Of a DNA stretch of 64,000 bases, positions 8,588-17,654 are shown piece after piece (the first letter of the stretch is position 1; every line of letters starts with the position of its first letter). A model generated the notes under the pieces. It saw nothing but the letters and a program-made list of their open reading frames with translations. It did no database searches and was not told the DNA's origin. The position numbers and the translations under genes were made by a program. Source of the DNA: Paenibacillus artemisiicola (GTDB taxonomy: Bacteria; Bacillota; Bacilli; Paenibacillales; Paenibacillaceae). The stretch covers positions 1 to 64,000 of the forward strand of contig NZ_JAGGDJ010000022.1 of the NCBI RefSeq assembly GCF_017652985.1, written 5' to 3'.

Positions 8588-8732
8588 TAAATGGGGTTAC
8601 ATTCCATTTGCGCGTAAGGGGGGAACGGACAATATATTTTTTTATTCATCAGTATTAACCGCTACCATTAATTCAGTCGCACTTCAGGTTGCGCTTGAGG
8701 AGACAGGCTAACAAAATGGGGAGGTTTAAACG

Positions 8733-10121
8733 GTGAAAAAAATCAGTTTCTTACTTATCGCGCTTCTTCTTGTTCTCTCGCTCGCGGCATGCGGCAGTAA
8801 CAATGGAAACAAAAGCGGCAGCGATCATTCAAGCGGTAACAACGGCGCGGCACCGAATGATAACAGCTCCGATTCTTCGAACGGCGGTTCCGGCAAAGCG
8901 GCCAGCGGCAAAGAAGTCGTCATCAAGTTCCCAAGCTACAAAACCGGCAATAACGTAGGCGCCATCTTCTTTCTTCCTCAGATCGAACGCTTCAATCAGA
9001 AATTCGCGGGCAAGTACAAGATTGAAATCGAGGAAATCGTTCAAGACGAATACTCGAAGAAAATCAAGCTGCTCTACCAGCAGAAGAAACTCCCCCCACT
9101 CATTGAAGTCGACAAGGAGCTTGCCGACATCATGATCAACAACGGTGACCTCGTTGACCTCAAACCTTACATCGACAACACCCCTGAAATCAAAAACGTA
9201 CTAATTGATGATTCTGTAAAATATAACACGGATAAGAACGGCAAGATCGTATCGCTTCCACTCGCGTTCGAACGTCCGATTGGCATGTACTACAACAAAG
9301 AGTTGATGCAAAAAGCAGGCCTTACAGGTTTCTCCGACACATGGGACGGCTTCTTCAGCGACCTGGATAAGTTGAAAGCCGCGGGCGTTACCCCTCTTTC
9401 CTTAATGACAGGCGAGAACGGCTGGACAACAATGCTACTCGCTTCCGCCATGATCGCATCCGATCCGGAAGGTCAGCAGATTCTGACAAAGGGCGATATC
9501 ATAACGAATTTCAATTCGCCGCTCTGGATCAATACATTTACGAAGATTCAAAAGCTGCTTCAAGATTACACGACTAAGTCCGCTCTTGGCGCGACGTACT
9601 CAATCGCGGCAAATGAATTTTTCAGCGAGAACACAGCTGCAATTGCGAACGGCCCATGGATGGTCGGCGATTTTAGCAACACGGATAAAGCAACAGAAGG
9701 CTTCGCAGACAAAGTCGGCGCGACAATCTATCCAAACGGTGTTGCACTTGGCTCCGCAGACGGCTACTGGTATTCGATCCCAACAGGTACTCCGCAAGAT
9801 CAAATCGACGGGTTGATTGAATACTTTAAATTCATTTATTCGCCTGAAGAATTGAATGCGTTTCTCGTCGCAGAAGGCGGTTTCGCGCCTAAGATGCCGA
9901 TGCCGGACGAGTCGAAGGCGAAGCTGAATCCAATCATGAGACAGCTCAATGATGAAGTGGGCTCGAAGATGAAGACGCTTAACCGTTTGATCTATGACAT
10001 CGTGCCGCAGTCGGTATCCGATCTGTTTGCTAAAAACTTGCCGCTTCTGGCAACGAACGATATGACGCCGGAACAGTTCTGTAAAGCGATGACGGACACC
10101 GCAGAGAAATTTAAGAAATAA
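8733..10121 (+). CDS. Sugar ABC transporter substrate-binding lipoprotein (transporter 1)
   Basis: A 462-residue lipoprotein: a lipid-anchoring signal peptide ending LSLAAC (Cys20), then a low-complexity Gly/Asn/Ser linker (about 22-55) and a family-1 extracellular solute-binding fold. Typical marks are FERPIGMYYNKELMQKAGL, a tryptophan-rich centre (ENGWTTM) and a C-terminal helix ending in Lys. It is expected to sit on the outer face of the membrane and deliver an oligosaccharide or sugar derivative to the permeases at 10229 and 11123. The GTG start at 8733 follows GGGGAGG. A hairpin lies between this gene and the permeases. Confidence 0.9.
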   Translation: MKKISFLLIALLLVLSLAACGSNNGNKSGSDHSSGNNGAAPNDNSSDSSNGGSGKAASGKEVVIKFPSYKTGNNVGAIFFLPQIERFNQKFAGKYKIEIEEIVQDEYSKKIKLLYQQKKLPPLIEVDKELADIMINNGDLVDLKPYIDNTPEIKNVLIDDSVKYNTDKNGKIVSLPLAFERPIGMYYNKELMQKAGLTGFSDTWDGFFSDLDKLKAAGVTPLSLMTGENGWTTMLLASAMIASDPEGQQILTKGDIITNFNSPLWINTFTKIQKLLQDYTTKSALGATYSIAANEFFSENTAAIANGPWMVGDFSNTDKATEGFADKVGATIYPNGVALGSADGYWYSIPTGTPQDQIDGLIEYFKFIYSPEELNAFLVAEGGFAPKMPMPDESKAKLNPIMRQLNDEVGSKMKTLNRLIYDIVPQSVSDLFAKNLPLLATNDMTPEQFCKAMTDTAEKFKK

Positions 10122-10146
10122 CTCCCGGATTGCATAAAATATCCGC

Positions 10147-10180
10147 AAGAAGCGCATAGCAGGCAGCTAATGCGCTTCTT
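10147..10180 (+). terminator. Intercistronic hairpin between lipoprotein and permease
   Basis: AAGAAGCGCA and TGCGCTTCTT pair perfectly around a 14-nt segment (an extra T-A pair is possible). The T-run is short, so it may act as a partial terminator or RNA-stabilising 3' end, giving more lipoprotein than permease. Confidence 0.6.
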
Positions 10181-10228
10181 GTACATCGAACGCCAACCTA
10201 TCGTTCACGTGAGGAAAGGAGTCCAGTC

Positions 10229-11104
10229 ATGTACAAATACAATAAACTATGGGTGTACCTGTTTATTGTTCCGACATTGCTCGTATTTCTGACCTTCTAC
10301 TTCGTGCCGATTATCACAGTATTTACAACTGGCTTTACCGAGTGGAATGGATTTAATGCGCCGAAATTTGTCGGGTTTGATAACTACAAAATGATCTTCA
10401 CAGATGATAACACACTCACGGTTTCCTTAATCAACCTGCTCAAATGGTCCATTATCGCTACTTTTATCCATGTGCCCTTCGGCGCGCTGGTGGCGTTCAT
10501 TATTTACAAGCGCCCGGTCGGCTGGCGGTTTGTGCGAGGCGTGTTCATGATTCCGAACGTCATCGCCGTATCGGCATGGGCGATTATTTATCGGTTTATT
10601 TTTAACGATCAGATGGGCCTATTGAATAACTTCATCCGTAAGCTTGGCTTCTCGAACTTCCATACGAACTGGTTCTTCGATACGCAGTATGCGTTCTCGG
10701 CGATCAGCCTGACATGGGTGTTCTACGCCGTTATCGTAACGCTGCTTGTCCTGTCCGATCTAATGGCGATTCCGAAAGAATTGCATGAAGCGGCGAAGAT
10801 CGACGGCGCGACAGAAGGCCAGATCCACTGGCGCATCAACCTTCCGCTTATCCGCGGCTCGCTCGGCACTTCCGTCATATTATCCGTCATCGCACGGATT
10901 ACGATGTTCGAGGCGATCTTCCTGACAACGAAGGGAGGACCGGGCAACTCGACTTACAATATCTCGGTCATGCTCTACGACGGCATTATTAACTATCAAT
11001 TCGGTTATGCCAATGCGGTCGCGACGATCATGATTATTCTCGGCATCGGTGTTCTCGCCATTACGACGAAAGCGTTCCGGATGAACAAAAGCGTATACAA
11101 CTGA
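10229..11104 (+). CDS. Sugar ABC transporter permease, MalF-type (transporter 1)
   Basis: A 291-residue protein with six predicted membrane segments. The EAA loop HEAAKIDGATEGQIHWRINL contacts the ATPase in this family, and LTKGGP-type residues (LTTKGGPGNST) follow. The start at 10229 is preceded by GAGGAAAGGAG. It pairs with the permease at 11123. No ATP-binding subunit is encoded in the cluster; CUT1 systems of Firmicutes commonly use a shared MsmX-type ATPase encoded elsewhere. Confidence 0.92.
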   Translation: MYKYNKLWVYLFIVPTLLVFLTFYFVPIITVFTTGFTEWNGFNAPKFVGFDNYKMIFTDDNTLTVSLINLLKWSIIATFIHVPFGALVAFIIYKRPVGWRFVRGVFMIPNVIAVSAWAIIYRFIFNDQMGLLNNFIRKLGFSNFHTNWFFDTQYAFSAISLTWVFYAVIVTLLVLSDLMAIPKELHEAAKIDGATEGQIHWRINLPLIRGSLGTSVILSVIARITMFEAIFLTTKGGPGNSTYNISVMLYDGIINYQFGYANAVATIMIILGIGVLAITTKAFRMNKSVYN

Positions 11105-11122
11105 GGGGAGGTGATTCTGCCG

Positions 11123-11962
11123 ATGAAGGCTAATTATGTAAAACGCGGCTTTGTAGGGATTTCCAGTTACTTGGTGCTGTTCTTTACCGTTTGCATCTCG
11201 GTTGTGCCTCTTCTCTGGATCGTCGTTTCTTCCTTCAAATCGAACAAAGCGATCTTAAATAAGCCGTTCGCGCTCCCGACAGAGATTAACTTCCACGCCT
11301 ATTATTCCGTGTTCAAGATGAACAATTTCTTGAGCAACACGTTCAACTCGGTGCTGATCGCCGTAACGTCGACGCTGGTGGCGCTGCTGTTCTACGCGCT
11401 CGCGGCGTATTCGTTCGCGAAATTTGATTTTTTCGGGAAACGCCTTCTGTTCATCTTGTTCTCGGTGACGCTTCTAATTCCGGGCCATGCGACCGCCCAG
11501 CCAATCTTCTCGTTCATTAATTTGACAGGGCTTTACGATACGAGACTTGCGCTCATTGTCGTCTACATCTCGGCTGGCCTTGCGGTATCGCTATTCATTT
11601 TGCGAGCATCGTTCCTGTCGATTCCGAGAGAGCTGGACGAAGCCGCGTATATGGAATCGGCGAGCTTCTGGCAAGTGTTCATTCATATCAATTTGCCGCT
11701 CGCGAAGGCGGGGCTGTCGACGGCAGGCATCTTGATGTTCCTCGGCAACTGGAACGAATTTTTCTACGGCTTTATGCTAACGTCCTCTGCGGAGAACCGC
11801 ACGCTTCCGGTAGCGCTGCAGTTCTTTACGGAGCAGTTTTCCTATAACTACACGCAGCTGTTTGCGGCATTGACGCTTGTCACGCTGCCAAGCATTATTC
11901 TGTACATGGTGGCGCAGGAGCAGGTACAACAAAGTGTAGTCAGCGGCGGCGTAAAAGGCTAA
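11123..11962 (+). CDS. Sugar ABC transporter permease, MalG-type (transporter 1)
   Basis: About 279 residues with six membrane segments and the EAA loop DEAAYMESASFWQVFIHINL. The C-terminus VSGGVKG is typical of MalG-like permeases. The ATG at 11123 is preferred because GGAGGTGAT lies just before it; the GTG at 11111 is itself part of that ribosome site. It starts 19 bp after the first permease, so the two are co-translated partners. Confidence 0.9.
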   Translation: MKANYVKRGFVGISSYLVLFFTVCISVVPLLWIVVSSFKSNKAILNKPFALPTEINFHAYYSVFKMNNFLSNTFNSVLIAVTSTLVALLFYALAAYSFAKFDFFGKRLLFILFSVTLLIPGHATAQPIFSFINLTGLYDTRLALIVVYISAGLAVSLFILRASFLSIPRELDEAAYMESASFWQVFIHINLPLAKAGLSTAGILMFLGNWNEFFYGFMLTSSAENRTLPVALQFFTEQFSYNYTQLFAALTLVTLPSIILYMVAQEQVQQSVVSGGVKG

Positions 11963-12006
11963 TCTAGAGAGAGGAAGGATCCATTCATACTTTGGCAGGT
12001 GAATGT

Positions 12007-13023
12007 ATGACGACGATAAAAGATATTGCGAAGATTGCCGGAGTATCGACAACAACGGTGTCTAGGGCGTTGAACGACTATAACGATGTAAGCAAGGAAA
12101 CGAAGCTGAGGATCAAGACGATTGCCGAAGAGCTGGACTATTGGCCGAATGCGGTCGCGCGAAGCCTCGTGTCGAGCAAGACGAACACGATTGGCGTTAT
12201 TTTCTCGGGGCTGAAATATACGAACGGGAAAGACACGCTCGCATTTGACATTTTGATGGGCATCAACGAACGGGCGAACGAGTTGAATTACGATATTCTG
12301 CTCTTCAGTACGAGCCCGTCCAAGCAGCGAATCAAGTCCTATTACAATTTATGCAAGGAGCGTAACGTCGATGGGGCCATCATCTTTGGGCTTAGAGTGG
12401 ATGACCCGTATCTTGAGGAAGTCATCCAGAAGTCGAAATTCCCTTGCGTGCTCATTGATATTCCGTTCTCGAACGAGCATTTGGGCAATGTCACAACCGA
12501 CAATATCGAGGGAGTTCGTAAAGCCGTTCAGCATTTAATCGACGGGGGACATACCGACATTGCCATGATTAACGGGTATCCGGCGGCGCATGTGAGCGAG
12601 CAGCGTTTGAATGGGTATAAGAAAGCGCTCGCGGACAACGGAATCGCGTACGATGAGTCCAAAATAGGGGACGGCGAGTTCTCCGAGGATGGCGGCGAGC
12701 GGGCAATGCTGCGGATACTGGAGGAACATCCCGGCGTAACGGCCGTGTTCTGTTCCAGCGATTTAATGGCGCTTGGGGCAATGCGCGCACTCGAGAAGCG
12801 GGGCCGGAAGGTACCCGATTCCGTATCCGTTGTCGGCTATGACGATATTATACTGTCATCGTACTGCGTGCCGAAACTCACGACGATTCACCAGAATAAA
12901 TACGATATGGGCTGGGCGGCGGCGAAGTTGCTCATCGAGATGCTCGAAGACAAGGAAGTCGATCATAACGTGGTGCTGAACAATGAGCTGATCATTCGGG
13001 AGAGCACCAAGACACTACGGTAA
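12007..13023 (+). CDS. LacI-family regulator of transporter 1
   Basis: About 338 residues. The N-terminal helix-turn-helix TTIKDIAKIAGVSTTTVSRA is diagnostic for LacI/GalR proteins, followed by the hinge YWPNAVARSLV. A periplasmic-binding-protein-like effector domain ends with the VVGYDDI and IIRESTK phrases. The ATG at 12007 follows CAGGTGA; a TTG at 11992 is a less likely start. It lies between the permeases and the dioxygenase gene. Two candidate operators (8572 and 13054) flank its cluster, so it likely represses transport and downstream metabolism until the sugar is present. Confidence 0.92.
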   Translation: MTTIKDIAKIAGVSTTTVSRALNDYNDVSKETKLRIKTIAEELDYWPNAVARSLVSSKTNTIGVIFSGLKYTNGKDTLAFDILMGINERANELNYDILLFSTSPSKQRIKSYYNLCKERNVDGAIIFGLRVDDPYLEEVIQKSKFPCVLIDIPFSNEHLGNVTTDNIEGVRKAVQHLIDGGHTDIAMINGYPAAHVSEQRLNGYKKALADNGIAYDESKIGDGEFSEDGGERAMLRILEEHPGVTAVFCSSDLMALGAMRALEKRGRKVPDSVSVVGYDDIILSSYCVPKLTTIHQNKYDMGWAAAKLLIEMLEDKEVDHNVVLNNELIIRESTKTLR

Positions 13024-13053
13024 AAAGCAACCAGATCCCGCTCATAAAAAGCA

Positions 13054-13069
13054 ACTTAAACGTTTAAGT
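13054..13069 (+). promoter_or_regulatory. Candidate LacI operator 2 (perfect palindrome)
   Basis: ACTTAAACGTTTAAGT is a perfect 16-bp palindrome 43 bp before the dioxygenase start and 31 bp after the LacI gene. Twelve of its bases recur at 8572 upstream of the transporter lipoprotein. Its position suggests separate control of the dioxygenase gene. Confidence 0.65.
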
Positions 13070-13111
13070 AAAATCAACTCCATCAAACCAATTTCGGGAG
13101 GATGAACGAGG

Positions 13112-13948
13112 ATGAGACTTAGCGCTGAAGAATTAGCAAGTGGGCGGTTATCGCCGGATACGTTGGAGCTCGCTGTACAGCTGATTAAGGTGAACGGGTA
13201 TGTTTTATTTGAGGAAGTGCTGCCAAGAGCGCAGGTGGAAGAGCTGTATGACAACTATGTATCCATCTTGGACCCGTACGTCGAGCAGCACCGCGAGGAG
13301 ATACTGAACCCGAATAACGGGTTCAATGATGGCACGAACCATGTACGGCTCTATCTGCCATTCGTTAAACCGTTCTGCGATGAGGCGGTTATTGCCAATC
13401 CGTTTGTTACGGAGATCGTAGATCAGATTCTCGGTGAAGACTGCTTCATGACGTATTTTGCGACGAACACGTCCATGCCCGGCGGCAAGAATAAACAGCC
13501 TGTCCATGCGGACACATCCTCGCGATACGGCGATCGCCATGATGGGAACTTGCCAATCGTCAACCTGGTTGTCAACTATCCCCTCGTCGATGTAACGGAG
13601 GACAACGGACCGATGGAAGTGTGGCCAGGCGGTACGCATCTGCATCCGGACAGCTGGTACGCACCGAATGCGTTTAGCAAGCCGAAGCTTGCGGAACATA
13701 TGCATCATATCAAAATGCTAATGCCGGCAGGCTCCATTCTCATTCGGGATGACAGAGTATGGCACCGTGGCACGCCGAATCGTTCGGACAAACATCGCCC
13801 GAATATCGCGTTAATCTATTCGGCGAACGGACCGCGCACAGGCACGATTCAAATTCCGCATGAGACATATGACCAGCTCTCCACGAAAGCACAGCGGCTG
13901 CTGAGAAAAGAGCTAATCGGTTATCCGGTAGGGGAGCCCAAGCATTAG
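13112..13948 (+). CDS. Phytanoyl-CoA dioxygenase (PhyH)-family oxygenase
   Basis: A 278-residue cytosolic protein of the Fe(II)/2-oxoglutarate oxygenase PhyH family. The metal triad can be read as His132-x-Asp134 in VHADTS and His218 in DDRVWHRGTPNRS; the arginine in PNRSDKHRP is a candidate for 2-oxoglutarate binding. The start at 13112 follows GGGAGGATGAACGAGG. It sits downstream of the LacI gene behind its own palindromic operator. PhyH enzymes hydroxylate small molecules; the pairing with a sugar importer suggests oxidative processing of an unusual sugar derivative, but the substrate is unknown. Confidence 0.82.
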   Translation: MRLSAEELASGRLSPDTLELAVQLIKVNGYVLFEEVLPRAQVEELYDNYVSILDPYVEQHREEILNPNNGFNDGTNHVRLYLPFVKPFCDEAVIANPFVTEIVDQILGEDCFMTYFATNTSMPGGKNKQPVHADTSSRYGDRHDGNLPIVNLVVNYPLVDVTEDNGPMEVWPGGTHLHPDSWYAPNAFSKPKLAEHMHHIKMLMPAGSILIRDDRVWHRGTPNRSDKHRPNIALIYSANGPRTGTIQIPHETYDQLSTKAQRLLRKELIGYPVGEPKH

Positions 13949-14060
13949 CTACTGGCCTGTCTTTGCCAACGCGACGATTTTGAAGTCGATCACCGATGGA
14001 GCTACTAGACATGGTGATTCTTACTTGTATTCTAATAATAACTGAATAAATAGAACGGAG

Positions 14061-14104
14061 AAGCACTCCGATGATCGCTTAAAACGGGCATCATTGGAGT
14101 GCTT
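14061..14104 (+). terminator. Terminator after the PhyH gene
   Basis: AAGCACTCCGATGAT pairs with ATCATTGGAGTGCTT (one mismatch), followed by a T/A-rich tail on the plus strand. It closes transporter cluster 1. The stretch 13949-14060 holds no other gene. Confidence 0.7.
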
Positions 14105-14376
14105 TATTATTGGGGAAGAAGGGCGCCATCTCGTAATTACAGGTAGTGACTTGGGGCGATCTACGGCAACTATGAGTTTAGCCAGATCGTTCTTGGCTTC
14201 GATTTTTTGTATTTGTGGAATGGCCGTGCTGCTACACCCAGTGATAGCCTCGTTTTTAGCAACATATCGTTGACAGACGTAGAACCTGCGTTGGGAACAA
14301 CCCTAATAGAGACTCGATTCCCTCGTCGTTGTTAAACCAACCCCGGAAGCTGAAGTTTTGAGGTAATATAGGAGTA

Positions 14377-14450
14377 GCTCATGTTCAGTTCTCTTGTAAA
14401 TGGTATTTCAGTTACTTCCATTTTACATGAAACCGAACATGGGCTTTTTG
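14377..14450 (+). repeat. Structured hairpin element, copy 1
   Basis: An outer stem (GCTCATGTTC with GAACATGGGC, one G-U pair) encloses an inner stem (TGTAAATGG with CCATTTTACA), followed by CTTTTTG. It is about 90% identical to copy 2 at 14924-14995. It lies upstream of the decayed regulator end at 14480. It could be a terminator, attenuator or RNA switch. Confidence 0.6.
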
Positions 14451-14479
14451 CATTTAACCGTCACGATTCCTACACAATT

Positions 14480-14660
14480 CAGGGAAATAGCCGAATTGAC
14501 AGGCTTGAACAGCAATATGGTTATTCGTATCTTTACCGTGAACGAAATAATGTATAGAGTGATGTAAAATTTAGTCGATCCTGTAAAAAGTGACGATTTA
14601 CAATTCCTTCTTACCTGACATACAGTTTATCCAAGGTAACGGCTACGGAGAAGAGAGCAG
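14480..14660 (+). pseudogene. Decayed 3' end of a duplicate of the membrane AraC regulator and its downstream region
   Basis: Positions 14490-14525 match the HTH-encoding end of the regulator gene at 17297-17345, including the words GAACAGCAATATG and TTATTCGTA. Positions 14590-14650 match the leader of the next operon at about 17540-17590, including GTGACGATTTAC and CTGACATACAGT. Most of the gene and about 100 bp of leader are deleted. This shows that the regulator locus was once duplicated in tandem and the first copy was lost. Confidence 0.7.
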
Positions 14661-14923
14661 CCTGAAAGAGAAGAAGCCCAACATCCTTGCCGGGAGCATA
14701 CTGAAATGTAGCAAAGTTCTTAGATAGAGTGCGCGAAACCATACGGTGATAGATAGATTAGTTAAGAAGGAGTTAAATTCTTATCTGTGAGGGAGCGGAT
14801 GGATCAGACGGCGATTGCGATTGGTCCAACTGCGAAGTTAGAGGGAGGTGAAAAAACCGCCTGTCATGATCGATCTAGATTGTAACGTCTCCAATTTCCC
14901 GCGTTTCGATTAAAATAGGAGCA

Positions 14924-14995
14924 GCTCATGTTGAATTCTCTTGTAAATGGTATTTCAGTTACTTCCATTTTACATGAAACCGGCATGGGCCTTTT
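14924..14995 (+). repeat. Structured hairpin element, copy 2, upstream of the AraC regulator
   Basis: A near copy of 14377-14450, with the same nested stems and a CCTTTTGC tail, 80 bp before the start of the membrane AraC gene. The stems are kept while loop and flank bases differ, which hints at a selected RNA structure in the leader. No known riboswitch class is recognised. Confidence 0.55.
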
Positions 14996-15073
14996 GCTTT
15001 TTAAGCGTTTCGATTCTTTTACAATTCGTCATCTATTATTTCTCTGAATGCGATTATGGAGGATTGAGGAAGC

Positions 15074-17413
15074 ATGATTTTAAAATTCATAAAGGAAAAA
15101 AGAAAAATATTTATATCGTTATTATTTTCGTATTTAACCATAATTTTAGTATCGTTGATTATAAGCGCCGTAGCCTATATACAATCCGTTCGAGTCATTC
15201 AAACGGAAATCAATAAAGCCAATCATGCCATGCTAAAACAACTACAGGATACAATAGATAATAAACTGAATGACATCGACAAAATAATAAACACGATTGT
15301 GCTGGATAAGAACGTTATCGCACAATGCAATCTTGTTGAGCCTATACAGCCAGCTTACCGTTTATCCATGTTGCAAGTAATCAGTACCATTGGGACCTCT
15401 AAGGTCACAAACAGCTATATTAAGGATGTTTTCATCTATGTTCCTAAAAGAGATCTAATCGTGTCCGACAAAGGGACAAGCAGCGGTATGGAATATTTCA
15501 ATTCTTATTATCCGAATGAAGTGCATGATGAAGAGGCATGGATAAAATTTTTAAAACAGCTGCATAAGAGGGATTTTTATCCAATGTCATCAAGAAATAC
15601 GGAATACCCCAATTTGGGTGGCGTGGTGCTTCTTCAATCGATTCCGTCTTATGGTGTTGAGGAAAGTAACGCAACGCTTGGGATCATTCTTGACCGTGCA
15701 TTTCTAGAAAACTCATTAAGTAATTTGAATAAAGGTTTAGGGGGGAACTCCATCATTATAAATAGCCGGAATGAGGTAGTTGCGTCTTTAAATAATCAGA
15801 GCGATCTTAATGTTCCCGATTTAAACCTGATTGGAAATCAAGGTTCGTTAAAATTAAAACTTGGCAGCTCCAAAGTTGACTTAACGTTTATCAAATCTGC
15901 AAATGTAGACTGGAGCTACATAAACATTGTGCCGAGATCGTTTTTTTCCAAGCAAGCAAAGGATGTTATTACAGTCATGTTAGTATGCACCTTTTTATGC
16001 CTGATTGGAGGGACATTCGTAGCGCTATTATTCGCTAGAAAAAATTATAATCCGATTGATAATATAATGATGATGTTTTCGAGAATAGGCAAAATTAAAT
16101 ATGATCATAGCTTAAATGAATTCAAATTAATTGAAAAATCGATGTTGAGTATTATTGATGAAAACCAAAGCATTACAAGCACATGGGAACAGCACAAGGA
16201 AACGCTTAAAGATAATTTTCTCAACAGATTAGTAAAAGGATATATTAAAAGCAGTCTGCCTCTCGATGACAGATACAGTACATATGGCATAGATCTCAAT
16301 GGTGATCATTTTGTGGTAATCGGGTTCTACTTAGAAGATGTAGGTAAAATTCATTTTTCCGAAAATGATGAAAGCGATGACAAATCCATAGAACTAGCAC
16401 AGTTTATCGTTCGAAATATAATGGAGGAATTGGTTGGTAAACATTTTAACTGCGTTTTTTTCGAAGTAGATAAATCCATCGTGTGTATAGCGAATATCGA
16501 TAAATCATCCGAGGACACCGACTTCATTCAAAATGAAATAATCAGCGGGAAAAACTTGATTTTCGATAAGTACGGCATCCTTTTAACTGCCTCAATAAGT
16601 AATGTACACTCTACAATCAGCGGTATACCTGAGGCGTACAAAGAGTGTCTTGAAGCTGCGGAATATAAAATTGTCGTAGGGGATAACAATATCATCCTGT
16701 ATAGCGATATTTATCCTCCTGACAGAATTAATTTTACCAATACGTATCCGATCGAAGTTCAGCAACAATTTATTAATAGTATAAGAGCCGGCGACTTTGC
16801 GCATGCAAAACAAGTCATGCAGCATGTATTCGACCAGAATTTTGCGAATCCCAATATTTCGCTGGATATGGCTAGATGTCTTATGTTTGCTATCGTAAAT
16901 ACGATGATAAATGCATTTAATGATAGAGGTTTGATCTACGATAGCAAGTTTATTGAGAGCCTTAATCCTTTTCGAAAATTAATTGAATGCAAAACTATTT
17001 TTAAAATGCAAAAACAAATGACGGATATTCTATTGAAAATAGAGCAGGCTTACAATGAAAAAAATAAAGTGGTAAATTCAAGCAAAAGTATGGAGATTAT
17101 TGCCTATATTGAACGCCAGTACAGCGACAGTTCTTTAAGCGTGGCATCTATTGCTTCTGAGTTCGGGCTAACGCCTGTTTATATGTCGAGATTTTTCAAG
17201 AGTCAGACAGGGGAAGGTGTCTTGTCTACAATAAACAAAACCCGATTAGAGAAGGCAAAGGCTTACCTGCTGGATGATGAATTGAGTATCAAGAATATTG
17301 CCGAATTAACAGGATTCTTGAACAGCAATATGTTTATTCGTACCTTTAAAAAAAATGAAGGGGTAACCCCAGGGAAATATCGTGAACTAAATAATGTTTT
17401 AGATCGAAGTTAA
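15074..17413 (+). CDS. Membrane-anchored AraC-type regulator for transporter 2
   Basis: A 779-residue protein. A membrane segment at about residues 13-36 and another near 297-320 bracket an extracellular sensor of Cache type. Then follows a cytosolic region and a C-terminal AraC DNA-binding pair of helix-turn-helices (about residues 675-775, with SVASIASEFGLTPVYMSRFF and IKNIAELTGFLNSNMFIRTF). This one-piece design is common in Paenibacillaceae beside LplABC-type transporters and couples an outside sugar signal to transcription. The start follows GGAGGATTGAGG. The gene is AT-rich. It is preceded by the duplicated hairpin element and followed by the transporter 2 operon. Confidence 0.88.
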   Translation: MILKFIKEKRKIFISLLFSYLTIILVSLIISAVAYIQSVRVIQTEINKANHAMLKQLQDTIDNKLNDIDKIINTIVLDKNVIAQCNLVEPIQPAYRLSMLQVISTIGTSKVTNSYIKDVFIYVPKRDLIVSDKGTSSGMEYFNSYYPNEVHDEEAWIKFLKQLHKRDFYPMSSRNTEYPNLGGVVLLQSIPSYGVEESNATLGIILDRAFLENSLSNLNKGLGGNSIIINSRNEVVASLNNQSDLNVPDLNLIGNQGSLKLKLGSSKVDLTFIKSANVDWSYINIVPRSFFSKQAKDVITVMLVCTFLCLIGGTFVALLFARKNYNPIDNIMMMFSRIGKIKYDHSLNEFKLIEKSMLSIIDENQSITSTWEQHKETLKDNFLNRLVKGYIKSSLPLDDRYSTYGIDLNGDHFVVIGFYLEDVGKIHFSENDESDDKSIELAQFIVRNIMEELVGKHFNCVFFEVDKSIVCIANIDKSSEDTDFIQNEIISGKNLIFDKYGILLTASISNVHSTISGIPEAYKECLEAAEYKIVVGDNNIILYSDIYPPDRINFTNTYPIEVQQQFINSIRAGDFAHAKQVMQHVFDQNFANPNISLDMARCLMFAIVNTMINAFNDRGLIYDSKFIESLNPFRKLIECKTIFKMQKQMTDILLKIEQAYNEKNKVVNSSKSMEIIAYIERQYSDSSLSVASIASEFGLTPVYMSRFFKSQTGEGVLSTINKTRLEKAKAYLLDDELSIKNIAELTGFLNSNMFIRTFKKNEGVTPGKYRELNNVLDRS

Positions 17414-17480
17414 ATTTAGGTGATCGAGTAAAAAATGACGATTGACTAAATTTGGCATCCCTTTATGCTTGTGAATCTAT

Positions 17481-17494
17481 TGAAAGCGTTCAAG
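17481..17494 (+). promoter_or_regulatory. CRE-like site before transporter 2
   Basis: TGAAAGCGTTCAAG keeps the TGAAAGCGTT half of the CcpA consensus but deviates at the end. It lies in the 240-bp leader between the regulator and the lipoprotein gene. Only suggestive. Confidence 0.3.
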
Positions 17495-17654
17495 CGCATC
17501 TAAACGTCGATAGTTTGACTATTGGCGATGAAGATTAAAGTGACGATTTACGGTTCCTCCCTACCTGACATACAGTCTAACCAGGGTAACCGAGTTAGGA
17601 CCTGTTAACTTGCTACCTGGATCGGAAACACAATAACCCAGAGGGGGAATGGCA

